Source: JBKECF01 sp047974375
Lineage (GTDB): Bacteria; Bacillota; Clostridia; Lachnospirales; CAMZNU01
Length of the DNA: 11,481 bases
Assembly (NCBI GenBank): GCA_047974375.1
Contig: JBKECF010000064.1
Span: 1 to 11,481 of the forward strand
Reading direction: 5' to 3'
Shown: positions 5,160 to 11,481 of the stretch, piece by piece
How positions within the stretch are numbered: the first letter of the stretch is position 1
Layout of the letters: the number at the start of each line of letters is the position of its first letter
Translations under genes and position numbers: made by a program
The notes under the pieces: model-generated
The model's database searches: none
The model's input: only the letters and a program-made list of their open reading frames with translations
What the model was told of the DNA's origin: nothing

Positions 5160-6335
5160 ATGAAAGAAGAAAAACTAACATTATTTGGAGGAATATTACT
5201 TTGGTTCGGTGCAGCCGTATCTATTACAGAAATAATGACAGGTGCATTAATTGCCCCATTGGGTCTAAGTAAAGGAATGCTAGCAATAATTTTAGGCCAT
5301 GTTATTGGAGCCATACTATTTTATTTTTCGGCATTAATCGGAGCAAAAAATAATAAAGGTGCAATGGAAAGTACAGAAATATCTTTTGGACGGAAAGGTT
5401 CAATATTTTTCTCCCTGTTTAATATTATTCAGTTAATCGGTTGGACAGCTGTAATGATAATAAGTGGGGCTGATGCAATGAATTTCGCCACAGGTACGGA
5501 AAATACATATATATGGTGTGTAGTTATAGGGATCCTTATACTATTATGGATATTCTTGGGCCTTAAAAATATCTCTAAAATAAGTCTTGTAGCTGTTACT
5601 TTGCTATTTATACTTAGTATTTATTTAGGGTTTATTGTTTTTGGTAAGGGATCTGTAAACATTACAAGTGAGGGAATAAGTTTTGGCTTGGCCTTAGAGC
5701 TTTCTGTGGCTATGCCGCTTTCTTGGTTGCCGTTAGTTGCCGATTATACTAAAAATACAGATAAACCAGTTAAATTAACAGCTGTTTCTAGCATTGCGTA
5801 TTTTATAGGAAGTACTTTAATGTACACCATAGGGCTAGGGGCAGGAATAAATTTTAATACATCAAATATAGTAGAAATACTAGTTTCTTCGGGAATGGGT
5901 ATAACGGCTATGGCTATTGTTATTTTATCCACTGTTACAACTACTTTTTTAGATGTGTATTCTGCTGGGGAAAGTACCGTAAATATATTTAATAAACTTA
6001 ATCAAAAAATAACTTCATATGTAGTTTGTATATTGGGGGTGGTAATTGCTATTTTTGTACCTATTTTTCAGTATGAAAATTTTTTGTATTTATTAGGTTC
6101 GGTTTTTGTGCCTATGGCAACGGTTATGATAGCTGATTATTTTATAAATAAAAATATAGAACTTGATAAAAAAAGAAACAAAATAAATTTAATTATTTGG
6201 TTGGTGGGATTTGTTCTTTATAGAGTCTTTTTGAAATTAGATACCAGCTTAGGAAGTACTGTCCCTGTTATAATTATAATTTTGATAATTACAATTTTGG
6301 TTTCTATACCAAAAGGACAAAATAGAAAATATTAA
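5160..6335 (+). CDS. cytX: CytX-type hydroxymethylpyrimidine (HMP) transporter, NCS1 family
   Basis: A 391-aa integral membrane protein with about 12 transmembrane segments. The N-terminal LFGGILLWFGAAVSITEIMT and APLGLSKGMLAIILGHVIG match the first two helices of the nucleobase:cation symporter-1 family, and the length fits the CytX subgroup. Family members linked to TPP riboswitches are predicted to import hydroxymethylpyrimidine (HMP) using an ion gradient. The ATG at 5160 follows AGGAGG 4 nt upstream. It is the first gene after the riboswitch, 25 nt before thiM. The substrate is inferred from the operon, since the sequence alone cannot separate HMP from cytosine-like substrates. Confidence 0.9.
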   Translation: MKEEKLTLFGGILLWFGAAVSITEIMTGALIAPLGLSKGMLAIILGHVIGAILFYFSALIGAKNNKGAMESTEISFGRKGSIFFSLFNIIQLIGWTAVMIISGADAMNFATGTENTYIWCVVIGILILLWIFLGLKNISKISLVAVTLLFILSIYLGFIVFGKGSVNITSEGISFGLALELSVAMPLSWLPLVADYTKNTDKPVKLTAVSSIAYFIGSTLMYTIGLGAGINFNTSNIVEILVSSGMGITAMAIVILSTVTTTFLDVYSAGESTVNIFNKLNQKITSYVVCILGVVIAIFVPIFQYENFLYLLGSVFVPMATVMIADYFINKNIELDKKRNKINLIIWLVGFVLYRVFLKLDTSLGSTVPVIIIILIITILVSIPKGQNRKY

Positions 6336-6360
6336 GTTAATATAGTAGAAAGGAAGAAAA

Positions 6361-7182
6361 ATGTTAAATGAAATTAAAGAGATTTTTGAAAACACAAAAA
6401 AACAAACACCAATTGTACACACAATTACAAATTATGTAACTGTTAATGACTGTGCAAATATAATTTTAGCAAGTGGTGCATCACCGATTATGTCAGATGA
6501 AATTGACGACATAGAAGAAATAATAGGTTTTGCAGGAAGTCTAATTATAAACATGGGTACATTAAATAAAAGAACTGTAGACTCTATGATATTTGCAGGA
6601 AAAAAGGCCAATGCCTTAAATATTCCTGTAGTTCTAGACCCTGTAGGTCTTGGGGCTACAACATTTAGAAATAAAACAGCGGAAAAACTATTAAAGGAAA
6701 TTAATTTTTCTATAATAAAAGGAAATGTTTCTGAACTTAAATTTATGGCAACAAACCTGAGTAATACCAGTGGAGTAGATGCCAGCGAAGATGATATGGT
6801 TACGGAAAATAACATGGAAGACACCATTACAATGCTAAAAAAATTAGCTAAAAGACTTAAGGCTATAATAGTAGCCACTGGGGAAATTGACATTATTACC
6901 GATGGTGAAAAAACATACTCTGTTAAAAATGGAAGTCAACTTATGAGTAAAATAACTGGCTCTGGCTGTATGCTAGGCTGTGTAGTAGCTGCTTTTGCGG
7001 CAAATAATAAAAGTGATTTATTAAATAGTACCCTTGGTGCTGTAGTAACTTTTGGTATTGCCGGAGAAATAGGTGAAAAAAATTTTAAAGGCACTGGCTC
7101 TTTTAGAGTTGCATTAATTGATGCCATGTCCAATATTACATATAAGGAAATAGAGGAAGGTGCAAAAATAAATGTTAAGTAA
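6361..7182 (+). CDS. thiM: Hydroxyethylthiazole kinase ThiM
   Basis: Phosphorylates 4-methyl-5-(2-hydroxyethyl)thiazole with ATP, salvaging the thiazole half of thiamine. The protein has 273 aa, the usual size, and a ribokinase-like fold. Seen: PIVHTITNYVTVNDCAN (residues 17-33) at the thiazole site, MSDE (44-47), VLDPVGLGA (91-99), IKGN (119-122) and the anion-hole/catalytic motif TGSGCMLG (199-206) with the conserved Cys203. The ATG at 6361 is preceded by AAAGGA. The stop overlaps the start of thiE by 11 nt, which indicates translational coupling. Cytoplasmic. Confidence 0.96.
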   Translation: MLNEIKEIFENTKKQTPIVHTITNYVTVNDCANIILASGASPIMSDEIDDIEEIIGFAGSLIINMGTLNKRTVDSMIFAGKKANALNIPVVLDPVGLGATTFRNKTAEKLLKEINFSIIKGNVSELKFMATNLSNTSGVDASEDDMVTENNMEDTITMLKKLAKRLKAIIVATGEIDIITDGEKTYSVKNGSQLMSKITGSGCMLGCVVAAFAANNKSDLLNSTLGAVVTFGIAGEIGEKNFKGTGSFRVALIDAMSNITYKEIEEGAKINVK

Positions 7183-7804
7183 GGATTTATTGCTATATGG
7201 TATAACAGACAAAACTTGGTTAAGGGATGAAACTTTAGCCCAACAAATAGAAAAAAGTTTACTAGGCGGAATTACACTTTTACAATTACGTGAAAAAGAT
7301 TTGTCCTACGTGGAATTTCTTAGGGAAGGTTTTGAAATCAAAAAACTTACAGATAAATACAAAATACCCCTCATTATAAACGATAATATTGACGTGGCCA
7401 TGGAAATAAATGCTCATGGAGTCCACGTTGGACAAGATGACATTGCTTTAGAAGAATGTCGTCAAAAATTGGGAGAAGAGAAAATAATCGGGGTTTCTGT
7501 AAGAAATGTAGAAGAGGCTTTACTTGCTGAAAAAAACGGAGCAACATATCTAGGAGTGGGCGCTATATTTGGCACTACTACAAAAACAGATGCAAAAAAT
7601 GTAAACGTAGATACTTTGAAAGAAATTACAAACGCTGTAAACATTCCAGTAGTTGCCATAGGTGGCATAAATAAAGGTAACATACCTGTGCTGAAAAACA
7701 CGGGTATTGCAGGAGTGGCGGTTATTTCTTCCATATATGCGCAGATAGACATAAAAAAATCAACAGAAGAATTATTAAGTATTGCAAAATCAAATTTAGG
7801 TTAA
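7172..7804 (+). CDS. thiE: Thiamine-phosphate synthase ThiE
   Basis: Joins HMP pyrophosphate and thiazole phosphate to thiamine phosphate, releasing pyrophosphate. A TIM-barrel of 210 aa, full length. Motifs: LLQLREKD (36-43), LIINDNID (67-74) for Mg/pyrophosphate contact, GVHVGQDD (83-90), GVGAIFGTTTKTDA (128-141; the usual form is GPIFPTxTKxDA), VAIGGIN (161-167) and GVAVISSI (181-188). The ATG at 7172 lies inside the last codons of thiM; GAGGAAGG 12-15 nt upstream may serve as ribosome binding site, and coupling to thiM is likely. Two residues differ from the common GPIFP motif (GAIFG), which is tolerated in many clostridial copies. Confidence 0.95.
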   Translation: MLSKDLLLYGITDKTWLRDETLAQQIEKSLLGGITLLQLREKDLSYVEFLREGFEIKKLTDKYKIPLIINDNIDVAMEINAHGVHVGQDDIALEECRQKLGEEKIIGVSVRNVEEALLAEKNGATYLGVGAIFGTTTKTDAKNVNVDTLKEITNAVNIPVVAIGGINKGNIPVLKNTGIAGVAVISSIYAQIDIKKSTEELLSIAKSNLG

Positions 7805-7812
7805 AGGTGATT

Positions 7813-8601
7813 ATGAAAACAGTATTAACAATAGCAGGCTCCGACTGTAGTGGGGGAGCTGGAATACAGGCGGATTTAAAAACAATTACGTGCCACGGGC
7901 TTTATGGTATGAGTGCTATTACCGCCTTAACGGCTCAAAATACAACAGGAGTTCAAGGGATATTTGAAGTAGATGCGGATTTCTTAGGGGAGCAATTAGA
8001 TAGTATTTTTACAGATATTCCGCCGGATGCAATTAAAATAGGAATGGTTTCAAGTGTGGCTTTAATAGAAGTAATTGCTAAAAAATTAATCCAATATAAT
8101 GGAAAAAATATTGTTGTAGACCCTGTTATGGTTTCTACAAGTGGCTCTACATTAATATCTAAAGAGGCAATAGAAATCCTTAAGGAGAAACTTATACCTC
8201 TTGCAACATTAGTTACACCGAATATACCAGAGGCAGAAATTTTAACATCTAGTGAAATAAAAAATGAAAAGAAAATGATGTCAGCTGCAAAATTTTTAGG
8301 AGATAAGTATAAGTCTGCCATACTATGTAAAGGTGGACACAATGTAGAAGATGCCAACGATTTGCTTTATGTAGAAGGCAAACATACATGGTTTTATGGG
8401 AAAAAGATAAATAATCCAAACACCCATGGCACAGGATGTACCCTATCAAGTGCTATAGCGTCAAATTTAGCAATGGGTAAAAATGTTAATGAGTCTATAG
8501 AAAATAGTAAAAAATATATTTCTGGCACATTGGTGTCAATGCTGAACTTAGGTGCTGGTAGTGGACCGCTAAATCATATGTATAATATAAAAATAGGGTA
8601 A
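7813..8601 (+). CDS. thiD: HMP/HMP-phosphate kinase ThiD
   Basis: Phosphorylates hydroxymethylpyrimidine twice, giving the pyrophosphate used by ThiE. From the ATG at 7813 it has 262 aa, the usual length, with a ribokinase fold. Seen: TIAGSDCSGGAGIQADLKT (6-24), the HMP-binding and family signature; IKIGMVSS (75-82); VVDPVMVSTSG with the ATP/Mg-site Asp; and NTHGTGCTLSSAIA with the catalytic Cys in GTGC. An in-frame GTG at 7807 exists, but it is part of the AAAGGTG ribosome binding site, so the ATG is preferred. It is the last gene of the operon, 8 nt after thiE, and is followed at once by a strong terminator. Confidence 0.96.
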   Translation: MKTVLTIAGSDCSGGAGIQADLKTITCHGLYGMSAITALTAQNTTGVQGIFEVDADFLGEQLDSIFTDIPPDAIKIGMVSSVALIEVIAKKLIQYNGKNIVVDPVMVSTSGSTLISKEAIEILKEKLIPLATLVTPNIPEAEILTSSEIKNEKKMMSAAKFLGDKYKSAILCKGGHNVEDANDLLYVEGKHTWFYGKKINNPNTHGTGCTLSSAIASNLAMGKNVNESIENSKKYISGTLVSMLNLGAGSGPLNHMYNIKIG

Positions 8602-8647
8602 AAAAAGGGACATAATTCGCGTTTTCTTTGAATTATGTCCCTTTTTT
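8601..8647 (+). terminator. Terminator of the thiamine operon (works in both directions by sequence)
   Basis: GGGACATAATTC (8607-8618) and GAATTATGTCCC (8630-8641) form a perfect 12-bp stem with an 11-nt loop. Six A residues precede the stem and six T residues follow it, so it could stop transcription from either side. It begins at the last base of the thiD stop codon. Confidence 0.93.
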
Positions 8648-8808
8648 CTAAGTAACTGAACTAATACAAAAATAAATTTTGCATATAGGGAAATGTTAAT
8701 ACTATTAAAAGCTAAATCTAAAAAAGTCAATAGGCCTATTCGCCAGTGGGGGCACAAGCTCCCACTGAACGGCGAATTCGGCCGCATAACTGAGTTAGTT
8801 GCTTACTC

Positions 8809-8861
8809 GAGTCATAAAGCTGAGATTTATGACCAGAGCAGAAAGCAAAGTTTTCGACCAG
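8809..8861 (+). repeat. Tandem GAG-hairpin-GACCAG units, including copy B of the hairpin repeat
   Basis: Unit 1 (8809-8836) has a 7-bp stem TCATAAA/TTTATGA with a 7-nt loop. Unit 2 (8836-8861) has the stem GAAAGC/GTTTTC with an AAA loop. Both start with GAG and end with GACCAG, and they share one G. Unit 2 corresponds to copy A at 3741-3766, with pair-preserving changes. Confidence 0.6.
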
Positions 8862-8872
8862 GTTAGACAGCC

Positions 8873-8907
8873 CCACCACCTATTTATACATTGAGGTGGT
8901 GGTTTAA
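8873..8907 (+). terminator. Terminator-like hairpin closing the candidate RNA
   Basis: CCACCACCT (8873-8881) and AGGTGGTGG (8894-8902) form a perfect 9-bp stem with a 12-nt loop, followed by TTTAATT. The U-run is short, so termination may be incomplete. It overlaps the last codon positions of the membrane relic on the other strand. Confidence 0.6.
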
Positions 8908-9115
8908 TTCTTACCGATTAAAAATAGAAACTCAAATAAACCACAGCAGAATATATATTTAAGAGTAGTTTTATTATTTTTAAATACAAGTTTTTCTAAT
9001 AGACCTTTAAGTACTCCATCTGCAAAATAAAAACATATGAAAAATTGAATCAAAGTTACAGTTGTGCTATATTTGGTGTTTAATTGAATCAGTACAAATT
9101 AAGTTTAAATTTCAT
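8904..9115 (-). pseudogene. Small frameshifted membrane-protein relic
   Basis: An ATG at 9113-9115 after AAAAGGAATTATT starts MKFKLNLY and meets a stop. Shifting frame by one near 9098 restores 64 open codons (VLIQLNTKYSTTVTLIQFFI, CFYFADGVLKGLLEKLVFKN, then a second hydrophobic stretch IFCCGLFEFLFLIG) to a TAA at 8904-8906. Two hydrophobic segments flank a basic amphipathic linker, consistent with a two-helix piece of a membrane protein. It is downstream of the peroxiredoxin gene on the same strand, past an AT-rich inverted repeat. The family is not recognised, and the stop near its 3' end may itself come from later sequence change. Confidence 0.45.
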
Positions 9116-9143
9116 AATAATTCCTTTTAAAAAACTTTTCATT

Positions 9144-9179
9144 ACAAATAAAAATATACTATAAGTATTTAATATTTGT
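9144..9179 (-). terminator. AT-rich inverted repeat after the peroxiredoxin gene
   Basis: A 36-bp imperfect palindrome begins with ACAAATA and ends with TATTTGT, and carries ATACT/AGTAT near its centre with T-rich flanks. It lies about 20 nt past the peroxiredoxin stop, where a terminator is expected. It is A/T-only in the stem except for a few pairs, so strength is doubtful. Confidence 0.4.
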
Positions 9180-9200
9180 AAAAAAATGTTTAAGCCTAAC

Positions 9201-9764
9201 TTATATTTTTCCAACTAAATCTATTCCTGGGGAAAGAGTTTTTTCTCCTGGCTTCCATTTAGCTGGGCACACTTGGTCGCCGTGTTCATACACAAATTGA
9301 GCTGCCTGTACTTTTCTTAATAATTCCTCGGCATTTCTGCCTATGCCATTGTCATGAACTTCATAAGCTACAATGCTACCTTCTGGATTTAAAATAAATG
9401 TACCTCTGTATGTTAATCCTTCTTCTTCTATTAATACATCAAGCTGCTTAGATAGTTTTGCGGTTGGGTCGCCTATCATAGGGTACTTAATTTTTTTAAT
9501 AGTATCACTAGCATCTGACCACGCCTTGTGAACGAAATGTGTATCGTTAGACACGGAGTATATTTCACAACCAATTTTTTGGAAATCCTCGTAAATATCT
9601 GCAACGTCCTGTAGTTCAGTTGGGCACACAAATGTAAAATCTGCTGGGTAGAAAAATAGAACAGACCATTTTCCTAATAAATCTTTATTTGAAACTTTTA
9701 TAAATTTCTCATTTTTGTATGCATCTAATTCAAATGCATCTAATTTTTTTCCTATTAACGCCAT
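9201..9764 (-). CDS. ahpC: Typical 2-Cys peroxiredoxin (AhpC type)
   Basis: Reduces hydrogen peroxide and organic hydroperoxides in the cytoplasm. It has 187 aa, the normal AhpC length. The peroxidatic Cys47 lies in FYPADFTFVCPTE (38-50) and the resolving Cys166 in DQVCPAKW (163-170); Thr44 and Arg120 (in LTYRGTF) complete the active site. GLTYRGTFILNP matches the bacterial AhpC subfamily. The ATG at 9764 follows AAGGAG 7 nt upstream. It is the last gene of a - strand operon, 36 nt after the flavodoxin. No AhpF or thioredoxin reductase is next to it, so the electron donor is encoded elsewhere; the flavodoxin neighbour hints at a reductive link but does not prove one. Confidence 0.94.
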   Translation of the reverse strand: MALIGKKLDAFELDAYKNEKFIKVSNKDLLGKWSVLFFYPADFTFVCPTELQDVADIYEDFQKIGCEIYSVSNDTHFVHKAWSDASDTIKKIKYPMIGDPTAKLSKQLDVLIEEEGLTYRGTFILNPEGSIVAYEVHDNGIGRNAEELLRKVQAAQFVYEHGDQVCPAKWKPGEKTLSPGIDLVGKI

Positions 9765-9800
9765 AATTTTCTCCTTTTCTCTTAAAACTACTACTAAAAT

Positions 9801-10220
9801 CTAAAAATCGCAAAAATCTCTTCCTAACTTTTTGCAAGCTTCTATACCGTCTTCATCTGGTTCTAAGTTTACAATTAAACCTTGTTCAAAAATCTCAATG
9901 CCATTGCCTTTAGCACGCTCTTCCCAGTCACGCATCCATTGACCGTCGCCCCAATCGTAGGAACCAAAGAGTGCTACTTTTTTGCCAGCTAAATCTTTTT
10001 CTATACTAGCATAAAAAGGCTCGAAGTCGTCTTCTTCCAAAACTTCATCTCCCATAGATGGGCAACCAAGTATTAGCTTATCATATTCATCTACTCCAGA
10101 AAAATTATCAATTTCCACACAATCAACTTCAACACCTTTTTCCCCCACTCCCTCAGCAATTGCTTTAGCCATAGTTTCTGTATTACCAGTTTGAGACCAA
10201 TAAGTTATTCCTATTTTCAT
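9801..10220 (-). CDS. Short-chain flavodoxin
   Basis: A 139-aa FMN-binding electron carrier. The phosphate-binding loop is SQTGNTETMA (residues 9-18, matching T/SxTGNTxxxA). The loops that pack the isoalloxazine ring are GCPSMGDEVLEEDDFEPF (52-69), with Met56 where many flavodoxins have an aromatic residue, and FGSYDWGDGQWM (85-96), with Tyr88 and Trp90. Its acidic surface is typical. It starts with ATG at 10218-10220 and AGGAGG at 10226-10231. The start lies inside the 3' end of the upstream DUF3793 gene, giving a 38-nt overlap in a different frame, so the two are probably translationally coupled. Flavodoxins replace ferredoxin under iron limitation in many anaerobes, but no Fur box is evident. 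Confidence 0.93.
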   Translation of the reverse strand: MKIGITYWSQTGNTETMAKAIAEGVGEKGVEVDCVEIDNFSGVDEYDKLILGCPSMGDEVLEEDDFEPFYASIEKDLAGKKVALFGSYDWGDGQWMRDWEERAKGNGIEIFEQGLIVNLEPDEDGIEACKKLGRDFCDF

Positions 10221-10770
10221 TTTTTCCTCCTATACATTCACATAAATTCGCACCGTCTGCCAAAAGTTGGCAAAGGAAACATCTGCACTTAGTGTATTCA
10301 CTAAATAATTTATTTTTTTCCCTAGAAAATTTATAAACTTTCCAGTATCCGGAAAAAATAAAATTTTTGCCTTTGTTATCAATAAATCCTTTTACATCTT
10401 CCAAAGGGTAGTCTAAAAAGATTCCAATTTCATGAGGGAAAACATTTTCGTTATATCGTTTGCATAAATGCTCCAAGGCATGGACCAAGGTAAAGTTTGT
10501 ATAGTTGTAATGACCTAAAAATTCTTGAGTATCTTTTCCATTTAGTCTATGACTTAAGGCTTCTTTGTTGTAAACAAGCAATGTATGGTTTTCTTTGGTT
10601 ACTTTAAGAGTTTTAAAGAAAATATTATTTTCATTCATGTGAATGTTAAAAGCATCTAACTCTTCTGGTAAAAAAAATTTACACTTTAAAACTACTAAAT
10701 TTGCCATCTTCTTATACATTAAGGTAGGCGCACAATGAAAACCCAGCATTTTTTCTAAATATAAATTCAT
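10183..10770 (-). CDS. DUF3793 family protein
   Basis: A 195-aa protein of a Clostridia-typical family of unknown function often found beside flavodoxin and iron-transport genes. Family features seen: CAPTL near the N-terminus, FPHEIGIFLDYPLEDVKGFI followed by NKGKNFIFSGYWKVY, then a cysteine-bearing C-terminal region (CRCFLC and LCEC). The ATG at 10768-10770 follows GGAGGG and aligns with the family start; an upstream in-frame start at 10839 would add 23 residues and run into the promoter, so it is rejected. It is the first gene of the operon with flavodoxin and peroxiredoxin and overlaps the flavodoxin by 38 nt. The extra polar tail GGKNENRNNLLVSNW covers the overlap. The cysteines suggest metal or redox involvement, by inference only. 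Confidence 0.85.
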   Translation of the reverse strand: MNLYLEKMLGFHCAPTLMYKKMANLVVLKCKFFLPEELDAFNIHMNENNIFFKTLKVTKENHTLLVYNKEALSHRLNGKDTQEFLGHYNYTNFTLVHALEHLCKRYNENVFPHEIGIFLDYPLEDVKGFIDNKGKNFIFSGYWKVYKFSREKNKLFSEYTKCRCFLCQLLADGANLCECIGGKNENRNNLLVSNW

Positions 10771-10810
10771 AAACCCTCCATAAAGTGTGTTCTCTTTAGT
10801 TAACAATAAT

Positions 10811-10839
10811 ATAATAACATAGCAACTAGTTCTATGCAA
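10811..10839 (-). promoter_or_regulatory. Promoter of the DUF3793-flavodoxin-peroxiredoxin operon
   Basis: On the - strand, TTGCAT (10834-10839) and TATTAT (10811-10816) are 17 nt apart, about 40 nt upstream of the DUF3793 start. No PerR or Fur box consensus is evident around it by eye. Confidence 0.55.
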
Positions 10840-10954
10840 TGCTTTTTTAATTTATTTTTTTGAATTACTTCTATAATATAGTGTGTTAAAAATTAATAAG
10901 TGATTAAGATTATCAACTATGCAAATAAAAAATTAAAAAAATTGAAAAAAAGTA

Positions 10955-10983
10955 TTGACATTGATAATATTTAGCAGTAGAAT
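10955..10983 (+). promoter_or_regulatory. Tandem promoter P1 upstream of the tRNA genes
   Basis: TTGACA (10955-10960), a 17-nt spacer and TAGAAT (10978-10983), preceded by a long A-tract region that can act as an UP element. It has the look of a stable-RNA promoter. The upstream A-tracts resemble those of P2, suggesting a duplicated promoter unit. Confidence 0.7.
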
Positions 10984-11090
10984 ATCTATAACAGTTGTGA
11001 TTAATTTGTGCTGTGTAAGCAGTGCTTTTTTTATTGCCTTGTTATGACTTCTTATTTATAGAGGGAAAAATAAAAAAATTAAAAAAACTA

Positions 11091-11119
11091 TTGACACAGT
11101 TTAAAAAAGAAGATATAAT
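11091..11119 (+). promoter_or_regulatory. Tandem promoter P2 upstream of the tRNA genes
   Basis: Perfect TTGACA (11091-11096) and TATAAT (11114-11119) with a 17-nt spacer, again preceded by A-tracts. It lies about 20 nt upstream of the first tRNA, so it directly drives the tRNA transcript. Confidence 0.85.
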
Positions 11120-11139
11120 AATTTCTGTTGTCACGATAT

Positions 11140-11225
11140 GGAGAGGTGTCCGAGTGGTTTAAGGAGCTAGTCTTGAAAACTAGTGATGCTTTACGGCACC
11201 GTGGGTTCGAATCCCACCCTCTCCG
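11140..11225 (+). tRNA. tRNA-Ser (anticodon TGA)
   Basis: The acceptor stem GGAGAGG pairs with CCTCTCC at 11218-11224 and is followed by discriminator G. The D loop carries GTGGTTTAAGG, and the anticodon arm is CTAGT-CTTGAAA-ACTAG with anticodon TGA (reads UCA and related codons). The long variable arm and the T arm GTGGGTTCGAATCCCAC are present. The long variable arm is diagnostic of serine. The 3' CCA is not encoded and would be added after transcription. Confidence 0.96.
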
Positions 11226-11244
11226 TTGCACTATATGTGCCCTT

Positions 11245-11332
11245 GGAGAAGTACCCAAGTGGCTTAAGGGGCTCGCCTGGAAAGTGAGTAGGTCGGTAAC
11301 ACGGTGCAAGGGTTCAAATCCCTTCTTCTCCG
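11245..11332 (+). tRNA. tRNA-Ser (anticodon GGA)
   Basis: The acceptor stem GGAGAAG pairs with CTTCTCC (11325-11331), with discriminator G. The anticodon arm is CTCGC-CTGGAAA-GTGAG with anticodon GGA (reads UCC/UCU). It has a long serine-type variable arm and T arm AGGGTTCAAATCCCT. It lies 19 nt after the first tRNA-Ser and is probably on the same transcript. No encoded CCA. Confidence 0.96.
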
Positions 11333-11481
11333 ATTCAAACTAAAGCTATGCTTCTTTAAGAAGACGAATTGCATATTGAAAACTAAATAAGATAAGAAAT
11401 GAACTACTCGTTAAGAATGGTTTTAGACAATAAATGATGAAAAAGAATTTAAGCTAGAACCGTCAATTCAATAAAAAACTA
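11333..11481 (+). other. Possible rRNA operon leader downstream of the tRNAs
   Basis: About 150 nt without a gene. The string TTGAAAACTAAATAAGA (from ~11375), followed by A-rich sequence, resembles the conserved leader or spacer that precedes rRNA genes in Firmicutes. Together with the tandem strong promoters and tRNA pair, this suggests an rRNA operon starting just past the window edge. No 16S start is visible, so this is inference. Confidence 0.35.

Larger units (their letters stand above)
8733..8907 (+). ncRNA. Candidate structured non-coding RNA, about 175 nt
   Basis: Several helices follow each other with no reading frame. Arm 1: GGCC/GGCC (8733-8736 with 8780-8783), ATTCGCC/GGCGAAT (8738-8744 with 8771-8777) and AGTGGG/CCCACT (8745-8750 with 8761-8766), forming one long stem with a 4-nt bulge and a 10-nt loop. 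Then come two tandem units of the form GAG-hairpin-GACCAG (8809-8836 and 8836-8861). A terminator-like CCACCACCT/AGGTGGTGG hairpin closes it at 8873-8902. This is far more G+C-rich than the surroundings. A weak promoter may lie near 8670-8700. The size and layout suggest a stand-alone RNA such as a raiA-like or other Clostridia RNA, but I cannot assign a family. Confidence 0.55.

Noticed and set aside
7807..7812. GTG start two codons upstream for thiD
   Set aside because: The GTG is part of the AAAGGTG ribosome binding site for the ATG at 7813, whose product aligns with the family start.
11088..11343. Open frames on both strands over the tRNA genes
   Set aside because: They are antisense or sense shadows of two confident tRNA-Ser genes.
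1..11481. CRISPR arrays, toxin-antitoxin pairs, prophage modules or defence genes
   Set aside because: Read for regular spaced repeats and the usual small gene pairs; none was found.

Overview
The window looks like chromosome from a low-GC Firmicute of class Clostridia. The A+T-rich codon use, strong AGGAGG-type ribosome binding sites, consensus -35/-10 promoters with 17-nt spacers, Clostridia-typical families (DUF3793 next to flavodoxin, CytX-ThiM-ThiE-ThiD) and tRNAs without an encoded CCA all fit. I cannot name the species.

Layout. 1-121: left end of an IS3-like insertion sequence, running off the window. 108-506: 5' part of an ABC exporter gene, cut off where the IS begins. 662-1150: the MarR-type regulator that probably controls it; near-identical palindromes overlap the -35 of both promoters. 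1262-2317: a graveyard without an intact gene, holding a frameshifted GH26 mannanase relic on the + strand and relics of membrane/ABC-permease genes plus a three-fold short repeat on the - strand. 2318-3643: intact rlmD (23S rRNA m5U methyltransferase). 3661-3799: a hairpin-rich element and terminator. 3800-4354: an ECF-transporter S component. 4474-4917: no intact gene, some coding-like debris. 4918-8647: a complete thiamine-salvage operon (promoter, TPP riboswitch with attenuator, cytX-thiM-thiE-thiD, terminator). 8733-8907: a strongly structured, probably non-coding RNA element that shares a covarying hairpin with the element at 3741-3766. 8904-9115: a small frameshifted membrane-protein relic. 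9201-10770: a DUF3793-flavodoxin-peroxiredoxin operon on the - strand. 10955-11481: two tandem strong promoters, tRNA-Ser(UGA), tRNA-Ser(GGA), and a tail that may be the leader of an rRNA operon.

How the parts work together. CytX imports the hydroxymethylpyrimidine (HMP) moiety, ThiD phosphorylates it twice, ThiM phosphorylates hydroxyethylthiazole, and ThiE joins them into thiamine phosphate. TPP shuts the operon off through the riboswitch. No de novo ThiC or ThiG is present here, so this locus is for salvage. The flavodoxin/peroxiredoxin operon is an electron-transfer and peroxide-defence unit. The left end shows repeated decay: an IS-broken exporter, a dead mannanase and broken transporter pieces next to the 3' end of rlmD.

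The most interesting unexplained signals are the candidate structured RNA at 8733-8907 with its covarying hairpin partner at 3741-3766, and the set of MarR operator-like palindromes.
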